Shown here in pieces: positions 33,400 to 45,384 of a stretch of DNA of 64,000 bases. The notes under the pieces are model-generated. The model did no database searches. It saw only the letters and a program-made list of their open reading frames with translations, and was not told the DNA's origin. The position numbers were made by a program, and so were the translations under genes. The stretch's first letter is position 1; the number at the start of each line of letters is the position of its first letter. Source of the stretch: Phragmites australis (Eukaryota; Streptophyta; Magnoliopsida; Poales; Poaceae); NCBI RefSeq assembly GCF_958298935.1, contig NC_084935.1:5962001-6026000 (forward strand), read 5' to 3'.

Positions 33400-34100
33400 A
33401 TGTGACAAGTGTACATTCTTGAATCTTGATGGGGAACAAGCCGCTGCATTCTTTATGCTTAGTTTTCGGCATTCTATTATTTAAAACTATGTTCATAAAC
33501 ACGTTCTCGAAAACTAAGTTAATAAACAGACTACATCATTCTCTACACAAAGCTTTGTTCGATTTGTTTCCTCTTTGTTTCCATGCGTCCAATGCAGAAT
33601 CAAGAGAAATATAGTGCCAGTATGCAACAGCATGATATCTGGACTCCAGGCCAGCTGATATTTAAGGCACTGCAGAGAAGTCGTTAAAATATGCGACCAT
33701 GAATTTTGTAAATCTATGTATAATTGTTGAGGTAGATCAAAGACTCACTGACACCACTCTACTCTTGACACAGATACCATGTGTTCTTGCATACATACAG
33801 GTGTATTCAACTTCAGTTGTAATGCTTCTGGCAGCAGTTGTATCTGTCCTTCTGTACATCTGCGCTTGTAATAAAAAGTTGTCTTGATTGGAGGCTTATG
33901 ACCGTTGATCTAGTCTCTGGTGAACTCTTTCTGAATTTCAGGTGCTGTTTCTAAGCATTCTGATAGGGAGCCGCGACAGCATTTACGCTGAAGTGTAGAT
34001 GGATATTCTTTTTGAAAGCCAATGTAGATGGATTATTGGGTGCACTACTAACATCATTGAACAATGATGGTGATGGAATCAATCCTATATCATCTGTTTG
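33400..34100 (+). pseudogene. Decayed partial copy of the transporter gene 3' end
   Basis: The text follows the transporter gene from within intron 13 to the 3' UTR. 'gatggggaacaag(c/g)c(g/a)ctgcatt' and 'aactatgtt(c/a)ataaacac' match 24380-24465. 'cttgcatacatacag' leads into an exon-14 copy starting at 33801 (VYSTSVVMLLAAVVSVLLY), and an exon-15 relic follows 'atttcag' near 33941. After the exon-14 start the frame diverges (stop at 33885) and exon 15 is no longer readable as VSVSVYLHSVGKP. Upstream exons 1-13 are absent. It cannot encode a transporter. Confidence 0.8.
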
Positions 34101-34433
34101 GGAGCGGTGAATCCCAAGTCCTGAATGATCTGAATCTGTTCCCGTAGCCAACTATGAACCTGCTACTTGCGTTGCAGAACTGAATAGGCAGTTTGCAACC
34201 TTAGAACGAGACGAACTTCAGTTGCAGCCAGCATCTGCAAGATGCAATAGCAGTACAAGGCCTGTTTTTGTAGCTTGGGCCTTGGGCTATTTTTGTGTCA
34301 TTGTGGGGCTTGAGCAACGTGCACACTGTGCGCAGCGGGTTAGCGCGTGCATCGTGCGCGGCCAGGAAGCTAGCGTTTTGGACCGTAAGAGCAGCGGCCC
34401 ACGTCGTGCTAGTCAGTAGACGCGACGGCACGA

Positions 34434-35405
34434 CACTAGTACAGAACATATAGGTAGCGTTTTATCAATACCGATTCAATAATAATTGGTGTTGAAAATA
34501 TATAAGTGTCGATTTTTAAAATCTCGTGCGCAAATAACAGCCGAGTAGATAAGAACCGGTGTCGGTTTCAACCATAAATCGGTACTAATAGTGATTATAT
34601 CAATGCCAGATTATCAGTATCGGTTCTAGCCACGAATCATTATCAGTGCTGGTTCTAGTTACAAACCATCACTGATAATTGCTACTGTCACAACTCATCT
34701 TACAAAATTTATAATTTTTCACACGAAGTCAGATGGAAAAAAACTTTATATGAAAATTATAGCTCTCGACGAGATCTACAACTTTGTAGTTGAGTTTTTT
34801 TTTAATTTGAGGTCATTTAAATACCCAAATAATTATAATAAAGTTGCAGCAGTGGTCGATGACATCTCAAATTAAAAAATTCATAACTTCTTCACTCGAA
34901 GTCGGATAGGGAAAAACTTTATATGAAAATTGTAGCTCTCGACGAGATCTACAACTTTGTAGTTGATCATTTTTTTTATTTGAGATCATTTAGATATCCA
35001 AATAGCTATTCAAACGTTCGGTCAGAAGATATCAAAAGGATTTATTTTGCTACTATACTCACGAACCGGCAATAATTGAGATGATTAGAGGGGTTATACG
35101 TGTGCATAGGTTGTGAGGTCTTGAGTTTGAGTTTTAGTTGTAGCATGCGAGCGAATATCACGTGACTTTGTAAATATTAGGCGCGGTCGGGTGGGCAGCC
35201 TCTGGTAAAAAAAAAAGAAACTTTTTTCAGCCTAAAAAATGTTGAATCAAGACCGAGTATCAGTGCCGGTTGGAGATTTTCAGTGCCGGTTCCATACCCG
35301 GCACTGATAGTCAGTGACTATGAGTGCCGAGTAATCAGTGTCGGTTCAAAACCCGTCACTGATAGCGATTTTGAACTGGAACTAATGAGGTATTTTGGTG
35401 TAGTG
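34434..35405. mobile_element. Non-autonomous CACTA (En/Spm) element
   Basis: A 972-bp element starting CACTAGTACAG and ending TTTTGGTGTAGTG, that is CACTA...TAGTG, with a perfect 3-bp TSD CGA (34431-34433 and 35406-35408). Subterminal copies of 'a(g/t)tgccggttc', 'ggcactgata' and 'cagtg(c/t)cggtt' cluster on both sides (34550-34680 and 35255-35360), as expected for the transposase-binding repeats of this superfamily. The left CACTA terminus has diverged after the first five bases. The middle contains duplicated 'ctctcgacgagatctacaac' blocks (about 34763 and 34938) but no transposase. Confidence 0.88.
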
Positions 35406-35486
35406 CGAGACCGTGGAGATGCGCGTGGCATGGACTGCTACGTACCACACAGGGGAGTTGAGCGGCGCCTATGGAAGCTTTGTAGT

Positions 35487-35985
35487 GAATTTTTTATTTT
35501 TATATTTCAAATTTTTAAAATTAACAAATGTATTTGTCCATTTGAAAAAATTATAACTATAGGTGTTTGTCTCCCGTTAAAAGGGCGACATGCCATCTTT
35601 CCAACGGGCAACAGGTTGATGTGGCACGAGATCTGTTAACTATAGGTGTCAACAAGTAGTCTAATATAGCGTATGATTTATCGTCCGTTGGTAGGACGAT
35701 AGATCTTATCACCTAATGAAAAGATGATAGCTTATTGTCACCTATTAAATGACCCGTTATTCGATTGATGGGCGATAGGTTTCTGGCTAGGGTTTGCGTG
35801 TTCGTTTGAAGGGTGATAGGAGGATGTGTAGCCATCGTGTCGTGGAATTAAATTTTAATCCTATTGGATCATGAGCCGCACCACATGTTATTTATTGGAA
35901 GGGCGACAAACATGCCTCTAAAATTGCTATTTTTCAGATAGACGTCTAAAATTATTAAATTTGAAAAATAAAAATATAGAAATTC
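35487..35985. mobile_element. MULE-like MITE, about 0.5 kb
   Basis: A 499-bp element with inverted ends gaatttttta... and (reverse complement) gaatttctat.... Inside these lie paired AT-rich blocks and, on both sides, 'ggtgtttgtctccc / gcatgtttgtcgccc' next to 'aagggcgac'. The flanking 10-bp direct repeats gctttgtagt (35477-35486) and gctttttagt (35986-35995) differ at one base. TSD size and structure suggest a Mutator-like MITE. It sits only 81 bases right of the CACTA element. It has no coding capacity. Confidence 0.65.
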
Positions 35986-35995
35986 GCTTTTTAGT

Positions 35996-36872
35996 CAGGG
36001 TGGCATGGGCAAAACGGGCGGACGGGCCGCGCGTGTGGCGTAGCATTCATGCGCGCGCGACGGCTGCGTGCGGCGTGCGTAGCCAGGTGTGTTCGTCGGG
36101 CTCAGCTGGTCACGTTTCGTGGCTTCTTGCTGACGAGGGGCGCGGGTGGCAACGTGGGAAGCCGGAGCCGACCCCCGTGCAGCGCGCCAAGCAACGTGCA
36201 AGGTGCAACGGCTGCCACCGCGTCGGCGGCTGGGGTTCCGGCCAACTTCCAAGCTCCAACGTACGCTCGTGCGCGCGGCCGGGGTCGAGCTCTGTGCTCC
36301 GTTCGCGGATGTTCCACTCGGGCGTTACAGGGTTGCTGTTGCCTCGACACGATCAAGCTCGTCCGTTTCGAGTCGCCAATAATTTCAGCCGCAGATGCTA
36401 CAAAATATGCTAGCTCGTGCCACACGATGGGCGTTTCGCAGCGGATGGTGTAAACTGCGGTAGCTCGCCCCAACCATTGGAGCCATTTCGTCCCCTTCAG
36501 AAAAATCTGGGAAGCCCTGCCTCGCCATGCACGCTAGCAGGTGGCTGCTGTTTATGCAGACTAAAAACATACATGCAGCGTTGAACACGTTGAGACCGTC
36601 CATGGATCGTTACTGCATTTCATGAGACGTCTAATCCGCTCCCCTGTGATGAAACCAAGACTGTGGGCTGGGTCAAGGGGAAAAGAAAGGTAACGTTCAA
36701 TAAGACTGTGCCAAGTAGAAAGACGACGAGCTTTATGCCAAACTGGTAAAGCACAAGGGACCAGCGTATAGCCCTCTTCTGCGACGTGATGTGTCCTGTT
36801 CATCTTATTATGGCATTTTCTGGAAAGCTGGCAGCCTACCATTACCATTGGCCACAGGGAGGATCATCATCC
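35996..36872. other. Intergenic, GC-rich then mixed
   Basis: 36000-36400 is GC-rich with overlapping open frames on both strands, none recognisable. Nothing else is supported. Confidence 0.4.
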
Positions 36873-37113
36873 TGTTAGGAAATAGCGTACTAGTTCCTGT
36901 ACCGTATCCACCATGCTTTCTTTCATGTAGCATATTCAGCAGCGTATTGGTACAGGATATTTGGAGATCGTTGATTGATCGGTTGTTGCCTATTGTAACA
37001 GATTGTATTCCTAGTTTGTTGTACGTCTCATGTAATCTCTAATGATCTATATAAAGAGCTGAGGTCGCCCCTGGTTCAGGTGCGGCGTAACACTAAGTTT
37101 GTTACGTCCTACA
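36873..37113 (+). repeat. Candidate short solo LTR (copia-like)
   Basis: The unit starts TGTTAGGA and ends TCCTACA, an imperfect TG...CA inverted pair, and has a TATA-like 'ctatataaag' about 65 bases before the end, as in copia LTRs. The flanks (catcc, gagtg) do not form a TSD and there is no PBS or PPT, so this is tentative. Confidence 0.35.
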
Positions 37114-37130
37114 GAGTGCAGAGAGCAGAG

Positions 37131-37225
37131 TATACTATGGAGTCTTTGCGCTTCGAACCTGGTATATATTATGAGTGTATACTATGGAGTCTTTGCCGCT
37201 TCAAACCTGGTATATATTCTGAGTA
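37131..37225. repeat. Tandem duplication, 2 x 47 bp
   Basis: Two adjacent copies beginning tatactatggagtctttg (37131 and 37178), differing at a few positions. Confidence 0.85.
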
Positions 37226-39217
37226 AGGAGTAACTAAGTGTAGGAACTAAAGTTGTAGACTTCACATGATTTGTTGATCATATATAGCGGCAACTAATAC
37301 CGGTGCAACGAAGTGGTTCAGAAAATCAGAACCTTGCTTCCAGTAACCTGGTTAGGTTACAAAAAGAGCAGCAAAATACAGTTAGCCTCAAAGCACAAAA
37401 CAAAGAACAGACATACATGTACTGGCAGGAAGAGGCCGGTAGCCGGTAGGTGGGAGATACTACAAGGGAGGGAAAGGCACAATCTCTTTTCGAAGAATCT
37501 CAAACAAGGCAAGTACTGATGAAAACCGCAGGGGCCTCTGTCCGCCGGGCAAACCCATGAACCGCGAAAGCTGTCCAGCCCATCATCCTTCATCCATGCA
37601 TCCTCTCCTAGCCCTAGTTGCCGAGATAGCAGTCAGCAGAGTGAGGCAGTGGCTCAGTGAGGCACAGAGCTCTGCAGCGAGAGCAATGGCAGTATGCAAC
37701 GCATGCATGCCATGCACGTCCTGGACTTGGTTGGTGTAGTTATTTCCGCGCGAATCCATCCAAAGAGGAGCAGGGGATCCTGTTTCCCATGTGAAGGCGT
37801 AGTTGTTTTCTGTATGCCCTTTGGTGAGAGTCTGGCGCCGCGGTGCGTGCCCGTGAGCGGCAGGCATGTACGTTCCAAACTGATGTGACGGATGGATCCG
37901 TGGTGAAGGGAAAGAAATCCTCGTGTTGCCAGGATAATTTCAGTAATTTGATTTGATTTACCGTCGTTCCTTCTGTTGCGTTGCTTGAAACGCCTACATT
38001 TTGTAGTAGAAATTTAACGAGAACAGGTGTAGTTTCTACAAGAATTAAGGTCTCTTCGGAATGCGGGAATTTTCCTAGATTTACACGGGAAAGGAACTGT
38101 TCTTTTTCTCAAGTTTCTGCAAAGGTGTTTGTAAATTGATGTGTTCCAAACGATCCAAAGGGAATTTCCATATGCTGGTGATTTGATTGTAAATTTCTTG
38201 GCACAGATGCGTTGCCAATCAACCAATTGACCAAATACCCGTTGGTGCATTGCAGCTGGACTCAATTTTATCCACCCTAAATGCTTCATCAACAAGGATG
38301 GTTGACTTTATTTTGGAAAGGAAGGATGGTTGACTAGTGAAGGATGAGTTTTATCTACGGCAACTAGTGAGAGATTGGACTGGATGCCACCACCAAAGCA
38401 CTAAAACACTTCATTAAAATAGGGGTCAGAATCCAACCCAAGAAACACCACCAAAACGTCAAAAGTTTGGCACCGCACAATACTGCTAGTACCAATCAGC
38501 AGCAACCACCATGTCCTCAGCATTTTCGTCGAAGCAATGGTGCTTGCAGTGTTGCTTGTAATGTGAATTCCACCAGCTGACCTAGTGGCACCTTCAAAAT
38601 GAAAGACTCAAGTCCAGTCTCCAGCACCATACTTACATGTTTAAAATCACCCACATAACACTTTTCCAGGCGACTCAGTGGCCACCTAACTTGGCACACG
38701 AAAAGTTGGCATCTTTGCACATCTTCCAACAGCCAAATACTTGATTACCCATTTTTCATCAGAACAGGAAAAAAAAACATGGTCGTACAAGGATAAGCCA
38801 GGCTCACAAACACCAAAAACTTAAACAAATTCAACTCAACTTGACAAGCAGCTCCAACAAACAGCTTGAAGGCATTGGGGGGGGGGGGGGGCAAAATTAT
38901 TTGACAGACACAAGGCATAATACAACTCAAACAGGCTTGTTTCTCTTTAGAAACTTGACCACATCACACTCCTCCCTAGAGCCAGATGACCAACATCTCT
39001 CTCGATCTCTGAGGCAGAGAACAAATTCACATGTCAAACACACTCACCTAGAAGTTAATAAACTAGGGGTAGAAGTAAAAAAAGTAAAACGAAACCGAAA
39101 CCAAGACCAAAACCAAAAAAATAAAAAGAAGAAGAAAATGAGGTAGTATAAACTAATTTACTGGATGATACAGGTGTCAAGGGGTGTTAGGGCCCTGAAA
39201 GGTGCTCAATTTTTTTG
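37226..39217. other. Intergenic, then neprosin-gene 3' region
   Basis: No gene is recognised in 37226-38700. The part next to 39217 would be the 3' UTR of the minus-strand neprosin gene. It contains a G15 run at 38877-38891 (C15 on the transcript strand) and an A-rich stretch at 39075-39140. Confidence 0.45.
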
Positions 39218-42200
39218 CTATGGGCAGTTAGAGTTCTTCCCGGGCCCGCCATAGTAGAAGTACGTGCCCCAGTCGCCATTGTTGCCGTTCTGCACGTCAT
39301 AGCAGTTGGACTGCTCAGTGAACGAGCCAACGCCCCTTGGCGCCTTGAGATTGTTGGACGAGTCCACCACCTGGATGTTCCTGAAGTAGCTGGACTTGCC
39401 GAACCCTTCCTCGGGGAAGTGGCCGCTGCCCATTTGTGTGGAGGTGTGGCTGCCGTCAGGCTCCGAGTTCACCACCTCGCCGCCCCACTCGATCATGGAG
39501 GCGCTATCTGCCAGGTAGGAGAAGAGGAAGGATGGCCAGTAGCCCAGAACATAGTCGTTACCGAACTGCAACCACCAGTTGCCCTCCTTTGGGTCCTGCG
39601 AAACAGCAATTTACGGGCAAATTCAGCAGATAGGATAACGATCTCAGAGAATAAAGTTGTAGGTCCCTTTTAGTGCTACTATCATGCATGCAACAAAAGA
39701 AAGTTTATCTGTTCTTCCTTATATGCACTATGGAAAGGTCCTGCCCTTCGATGAAAATGACTTGCAAAATGCAGACTTCTCAGTTTTTCAGCAAACTTTC
39801 GGGATACACGGGGAACAAGATCTTGTTGGTTATGCAAGGGGTGGAATAACAAGATTTGCCTAGCAAAAGAGCCAGATTTGCAATATTTCCTTGCCGAAGT
39901 TCAAGATGAAGATTCTTGTGGAAATTTGTTCATTAACAGACAAGTCAAGTACGTGCATGAGGACAACAGTGACTCAGTGAGTGACTGAGTGTGTCCACAA
40001 ACAGGCCAGAGCCACAGTTGTAGCCTTGACTTAAGCCTGAAGGCGCCTTAAGAAAGAACAAGAAACAGGTCGGCACAGATTCTCTGGCCCCATCCATGGA
40101 TTTGATTTTGTACGCTCAGCATGTGAGAGCTTTTTGTATGTTACCTTCCAGACCAAAATATTAATGTCATATTGGGAGCCACCATAGTTGGATATAGGGA
40201 AGATGCTGGCGCCCGTGGCGATCTGATTGTTTATCTGGATGAATCCTGAGCACAGTAGGTTGTAACATCCTGTTGCTTGATACGCATCGCTCTACAATAT
40301 TCCACAGCAATACAAAATTAGCATTTTTAGGCCATTCCTCCAACTGAATAATCAAAAGATAGGGATGTAGATCGAAACAAAAGACAAAAATAAGCTTTAA
40401 AAAACTACAGATGAAGAATAAAAAGGAATGTGAAGTTTATCTTACAGTCCAGTAGGTGAAGAGTCTAGTGTTGTTGTCCCCATACAGGTCTGGGCTAACC
40501 TGCAATTTCATAGAGAGCATAGCCATAAGCTACAATGAAAGAGACTGCGCAACTTAGTCCACCATTACAGCATGCTTAGCTCCTAAAAACAGTACTGCTA
40601 GCACAGCTCATGGAAGAAAGAGAGAAAGAAAGAAGCTCTGTGCGAATGGAGAATCTAGTCTACCTCCTACTCATGTAATGGCCGCTTTCAGCAGTGCTCA
40701 TATCATCATTGCAACACAGAGAGATTATTGACGCATGTAGGGAGAAATAATGAGCGCATGGAAGAAGAACAAGAATGGAAGCTGCAAGGCAGCATTTAAT
40801 AGAACTTTTTATGAAGGCGGGTTTAATTTTCCCCCCTCTGATGCCTCACCTGCCATCCTGCTTCAATGCTGTTGAGATCCTGCCCAAAGGAACCCCCCAA
40901 GATCCAGAGCTGAGACAGGCTGAACTCATTGCCCTGCTCAATCTTTGGTTGCCACACATTGATGGTGGCCTTGGCTCCATAGTACTTATCCCCCTCCACA
41001 TATGCAATGGCATGCTGCTCCATGGGAGAGCACACAAGGTTAAATGAGCAATTTCAGTGACAATAATAATCCAAGAACAAGATTAGTACTAATACGAGGG
41101 GCTATGATTCTAGAATGAAGCATTTTACTACCTGGTGGCCACTCTCGTTGAGCATGTCAGGATCAACAGACACGGGGTTTGGGGTGCTCCTGTGCCTCTT
41201 CTTGCCATACCTCCTGACAGAGCTGGCCCTCAGGACATCCTCCTTCTTAGTCCTCCTGATTGGAATGGTGTTCTCCGGGCACTTGCCGTTCTGATGCCAC
41301 ATTTGGGTGATTATCTGGGTGTTCTGCTGCGATGCAACCTTGGACTCATCATACAGGCCTTCTGGGTGGTAAGCAGGCCGCATCTGAAAGGTGATGATGG
41401 AGGAGCACCATTGAGTGATATCATGATACATGTAGGGGAGAAGCACTGCAGCTAGTCTGCACCCAACAGTCTAGTGAAAAGGGCAATGGGGCTGGAGAGA
41501 GGAACCTGGATGGTGTGGTTCTTGAGGAAAGGGTGGTCGAAGGCAGGCTGGTTGGAGATGTGCACACAGTCTATGATGTCTCCATCTGGGCTCTGTGGAT
41601 TTCTTAAAGTCAGGAGTTGCAACAAAGCAGAACAATGAGAAAAAAAATGTGCTAAATTTAGGACAGGAATAATTTGAGAGGGACATGCAAAAATTTTAAT
41701 TTCTTGTTAGCAAAAATAAGGCAATCTTTATATCTAAAGCATTGGTTTCAGGACAGAAACTCGAGACAGAGAAAGAAAGGAAAACTTGGAAAATTCCATA
41801 TCCAATCAATGCAACACTGAGACGATCCACAAAATATTAATGTAGCAAACTACACAGGTAGTATTTCCGCATGTAAGAAACAACAGAATCAAAATGTATT
41901 GCTCCAGAAAAAGGACTCCAGTTCTCCTCCAAAGAAAGGAAAGCGAACAAAAGCAAGCATATTTCCCTTCAAGTTCAATGCACCAAAGGAGCACATGCAC
42001 CCATAAAATTTCTCTCAAAAGCCAGACCTTTCCTCCCACAACGAAAGAAAGCCGAAACCCAGTGCATGGATGGTCCATGAGGAACAGCCATTCAACCCTT
42101 CCAAAGCGACGAAGTGGACCAAGCAAAGCAGCTCATCGCGAGCACCCAGAAGAACCCTCCCTCAAAAGGGCAGCTTTCTTCAACTTGACATTGCAAATGC

Positions 42201-42514
42201 AGCACCTTTTCCCATGGATTCCCTCCCATAAACGAAATCTTTGACAGGGAAATCGAAACACAAGAGCGCAACAAAGCTGAACGCGGGCCGTGTTGAGGGA
42301 GGAGATGGGCGATGGGTACCTCAATGCTGGTGAGCGGCGCCTTGTTGAGCCGCTTGAGGTGCTTGTGCACCTGCCGCTGCCGCAGCAGCTGCCGCCGCCG
42401 TTGCAGCGACCTCTTGGCATTCCCCGCGCCCACTTCGGCTCCCTCGGCACAGGCCAAGAAGAGGAACGCCGCCGCCACGGCGAGCACGAACAAGAACGCC
42501 CGCGCCGCAGCCAT
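39218..42514 (-). CDS. Neprosin-family protein (DUF4409-DUF239)
   Basis: Seven exons on the minus strand: 42514-42320, 41592-41506, 41383-41132, 41014-40850, 40499-40446, 40291-40145, 39595-39218; 425 residues. A signal peptide (about 1-23, [22 protein letters not shown]) is followed by a basic stretch, then the neprosin-activation (DUF4409) region beginning near [21 protein letters not shown], with [14 protein letters not shown] and [20 protein letters not shown]. The C-terminal neprosin/DUF239 domain (about 180-425) includes [43 protein letters not shown] and IEWGGEVVN. Neprosin of pitcher plants is a glutamic peptidase cutting after proline; Glu208 (NEFSLSQ) and Glu340 (WGGE) are plausible equivalents of its two catalytic glutamates (inference). 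Expected to be secreted; substrate unknown. All introns are GT-AG, mostly in phase 0. Confidence 0.93.
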
Positions 42515-43317
42515 GGACACCTAGCAAGCACGCGCTTGTTGGCCTCCGAGCGGCTACCCGAGCTAGCGAGAAGACGGCGCTTTTCCTCCTCCGGTAAAAA
42601 AGAAAGGGAAAATAGGAGGGCACGGGGGAACGGAAGGGGACGGGCCGGCGCACTTAAAAATCCGCCCGTTGGTGTCGTTTTTGCCTCGGCTGCCGCGCCC
42701 GCTGCTCTGCCCTTTTCTCTCAGTTCTCGCTGTCGCTATCGCTGCGTAGTGAGTACGGGGGCAGGGAGACGGAGAGACGGGCAGGGCGTCGTGGCGTTTA
42801 TAGGCCGGAGATGAGACGGTCAGACGGCCCACCGCGGCGGCGTCGTCCGCGCGGTCGGGTCGGGCTCGGAGTCGTGCCGCGCGTGCTGGGCACAGGGGAC
42901 GGACGACCCTACGTGGAACGGAAGTCTCGGTGCGTGCAGGCGTTCATGGTGGGCGCGCGGCCCAGTCTCTGGTCACGGGACGTGCAATGTCAGTGCCGCC
43001 GGCACCCGCGCACGTCAGGTCAGCGGCGGTTCGGTAATTTTCGTCGTCTCAAGGAAGGGGAGGGATGCCGATGCTACGTGCATCGTACCGTGTCGGACTG
43101 GTCCGCGTGTGCTGGCTGTGCTGCGTCCGTACCGGTCGCTCACCTCCCTCGTGTAACAATTTCTACGTGGAACGGTATGGACTATGGAGTCACGTGGGAT
43201 ATTAGGCGACGCGGCAAATTGTAAAATTTATAGTTATAAGATTTTCATTTCTTGGCAGTTCGTATACTCTCTTAGTATATCGTTTTCAGTGAATTAGGGC
43301 TCCAAGAATTGTTGAAC
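42515..43317 (-). promoter_or_regulatory. 5' UTR and promoter of the neprosin gene
   Basis: On the minus strand CCTATAAAC at 42804-42796 is a good TATA box about 285 bases upstream of the start codon, implying a 5' UTR of roughly 250 bases. The region from 42540 to 43200 is GC-rich. A 2-kb retroelement begins at 43323, about 0.8 kb upstream of the start codon. Confidence 0.6.
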
Positions 43318-43322
43318 CTGAG

Positions 43323-43478
43323 TGTTATAGAGTATATTTGGTAGTTAGTATTTTTAATCATGTACAGTTATATGTATTGAAGAGATTTTGCATCCTCAAA
43401 TCTTTGTACTCTATCTATACCGTTCGAGAGACTAATGCAATCCATCCATAATCTCACGTAATCTATTCTTCTTACTCA
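43323..43478 (+). repeat. Left LTR
   Basis: 156 bp; begins tgttatagag and ends cttactca. Clearly homologous to 45230-45384, with scattered substitutions that indicate an old insertion. Confidence 0.85.
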
Positions 43479-45229
43479 ATGATATCACGAGTTTAGGTTA
43501 ACTCTAGCCTATCAGCTTTCGCACCACACGCCCCTGGGGAGATTGATCTCCATAATCTTCGTCGGGTAGCGTCGCTCATACCTAGGGTTCGTACCGTCAA
43601 TCGTGTCGATCAGTCGCCCTAGAGAGTTTTTTACTGACCCGTTAATCAAGTTTTTCTCTCTCGTCGGTCGTTAATCGATGTTTCTCTTTGGTTTTTCTGA
43701 TCCAAGATCGGTTTGCATCCCCCGCCACCTGTCGTCTTCACGTCTCTACTTCGACCTTGGCTTAGACACCGCACCGATTTATCCACTTGCATGGTGCAGC
43801 AGGTCGCGCGGCGTCCTCCATGTGCTCCGGACTGATGCTCCACGCGCGTATATCCCGTCTTCACGCTGCATCGTCACCTGCACATCTCCGACTTTGACAC
43901 ATCATGTCGTCTGTCGCATTGGATCTGTCCAATCCGTGCCACGGCTCACGCCACTTGTCTCCACGCGTCGTCGTGACTCGGCCATGACTGGACTCTGCTC
44001 ATCTCCATCCATCGATACGCACATTGCCCATCGCGTAGGTTGTTCACACCATCACCGATCTAGTCCTCTCGACTAGGTTGATACGGCCTCTCGACCAGGC
44101 CTCTCGCTCGTCTTGCACGCGCCATCGCTAGTAGTTGCCGCCGGTTTGTCATCGTCACCTCCACTTGGGACTCTCTACCTTGACCACCTCGCGCGCCCTC
44201 AGTCTAATCCACCGTTTACGTGCGGTTCGTCCCGGCTGATCGGCATTGGCTCCCGTCCCCCTCGTCCTCGAATACGCACGTCTTCCTGAGCACCGGGGCT
44301 ACCACTGCATTGCCTTCAGGCCATAGTGTTGCTGCTTGTGGCCGTGCCTCCGCAGTGCCACCATGTCCTCCTTGGCACAATCCAGTCGAACGGAGGATCT
44401 CACCGTCACCCTACATTGCCGTCCCGCGAGCCACGATGCTTTGGCTTATCGACGCCCCCTCTTTGGCGTGTCATCGCCTCAGTCATTGGCGCCCTTGGTA
44501 TTCGTCATGTTGTTCGGGTGTTCTTAGCTGGTTTCTTCGAGCACCATCACCACGCTCTCTCGGACACTAGCGTCGCCACTCCAGGACACTGGTTCGGCCT
44601 CCCTCTACTGCCTTCATCCAAGCACAACCTCATCGCCAACGTTGCAGTCTCCTCCTCAACTACTTCATCTACTCCGGGAACCGCGAGCTGCATCAACACT
44701 CTTCTCCTCGCCGCTCTACGCATCGCAATCGTCAAGGCCTTCTCTGCTGGTCTCTCAGACACTGACGCATGGTTGGGCTCCCTACCTTCGCGCATTCGGT
44801 ATTGACAACATCGGTACGTGCCTTTGTCCCTAACACGTTCTCGGGCCTGACAAACCCAATGCACACCTCATCCTCGACGGCCATCGATTGTGTCGACATC
44901 GGCATTGACCTCTTCTTTTACGGTTACCTCATCTGCATCACCTTCTTCTTCACTCGGGCCTCCCTGCGCTCGTCACCATGGCGCCTTCTTGCCCCCATGG
45001 CTTCAAGTGTGGCTTCCTCGTCAACGGCAACCCCGACTACGGCTACGTCGACCATGGCTATCTCGTGCACGGCATCATCGACCACGGCTACTCGCCTTGC
45101 TCTTGCCTACCTCTACATCGGCACAAAGGTCTACCATCCGCATAAGTTACTCATCGGTTTCCACTCCAGTCGCAACACCCGCAACACTGTGGCATTACGA
45201 CTACAATGCTACCGCTAAGACTGAAGGGA

Positions 45230-45384
45230 TGTTAGAGTATATTTGGTAGTTATGATTTGTAATCTCGTACTGTCATATGTATCGGAGAGGCTTCTTGCTC
45301 CCTAAGTCTCTATACTATATTTATACCGTCCGAAAGACTCAATGCAATCCATCCATAAATCTCATGCAATCTATTCTTCTTACA
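45230..45384 (+). repeat. Right LTR
   Basis: 155 bp; begins tgttagag and ends cttaca, followed by the target site ccgag. Confidence 0.85.

Larger units (their letters stand above)
43323..45384 (+). mobile_element. Small non-autonomous LTR retrotransposon (TRIM/LARD-like)
   Basis: Two short LTRs (156 and 155 bp) in direct orientation start tgtta(ta)gagtatatttggtagt and end with ...attcttctta(ctca/ca). A primer-binding site, tgatatcacgag, follows one base after the left LTR (43480-43491), resembling the initiator-Met-tRNA site TGGTATCAGAGC. A polypurine tract, aagactgaaggga (45217-45229), precedes the right LTR. The TSD is ctgag (43318-43322) against ccgag (45385-45389), one mismatch. The 1.74-kb interior is CT-rich and shows no gag or pol, so movement would have needed another element's proteins. 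Confidence 0.85.

Noticed and set aside
36873..37113. Firm call of a complete solo LTR
   Set aside because: The TG...CA ends and TATA motif fit, but there is no target-site duplication, so it is kept only as a candidate.
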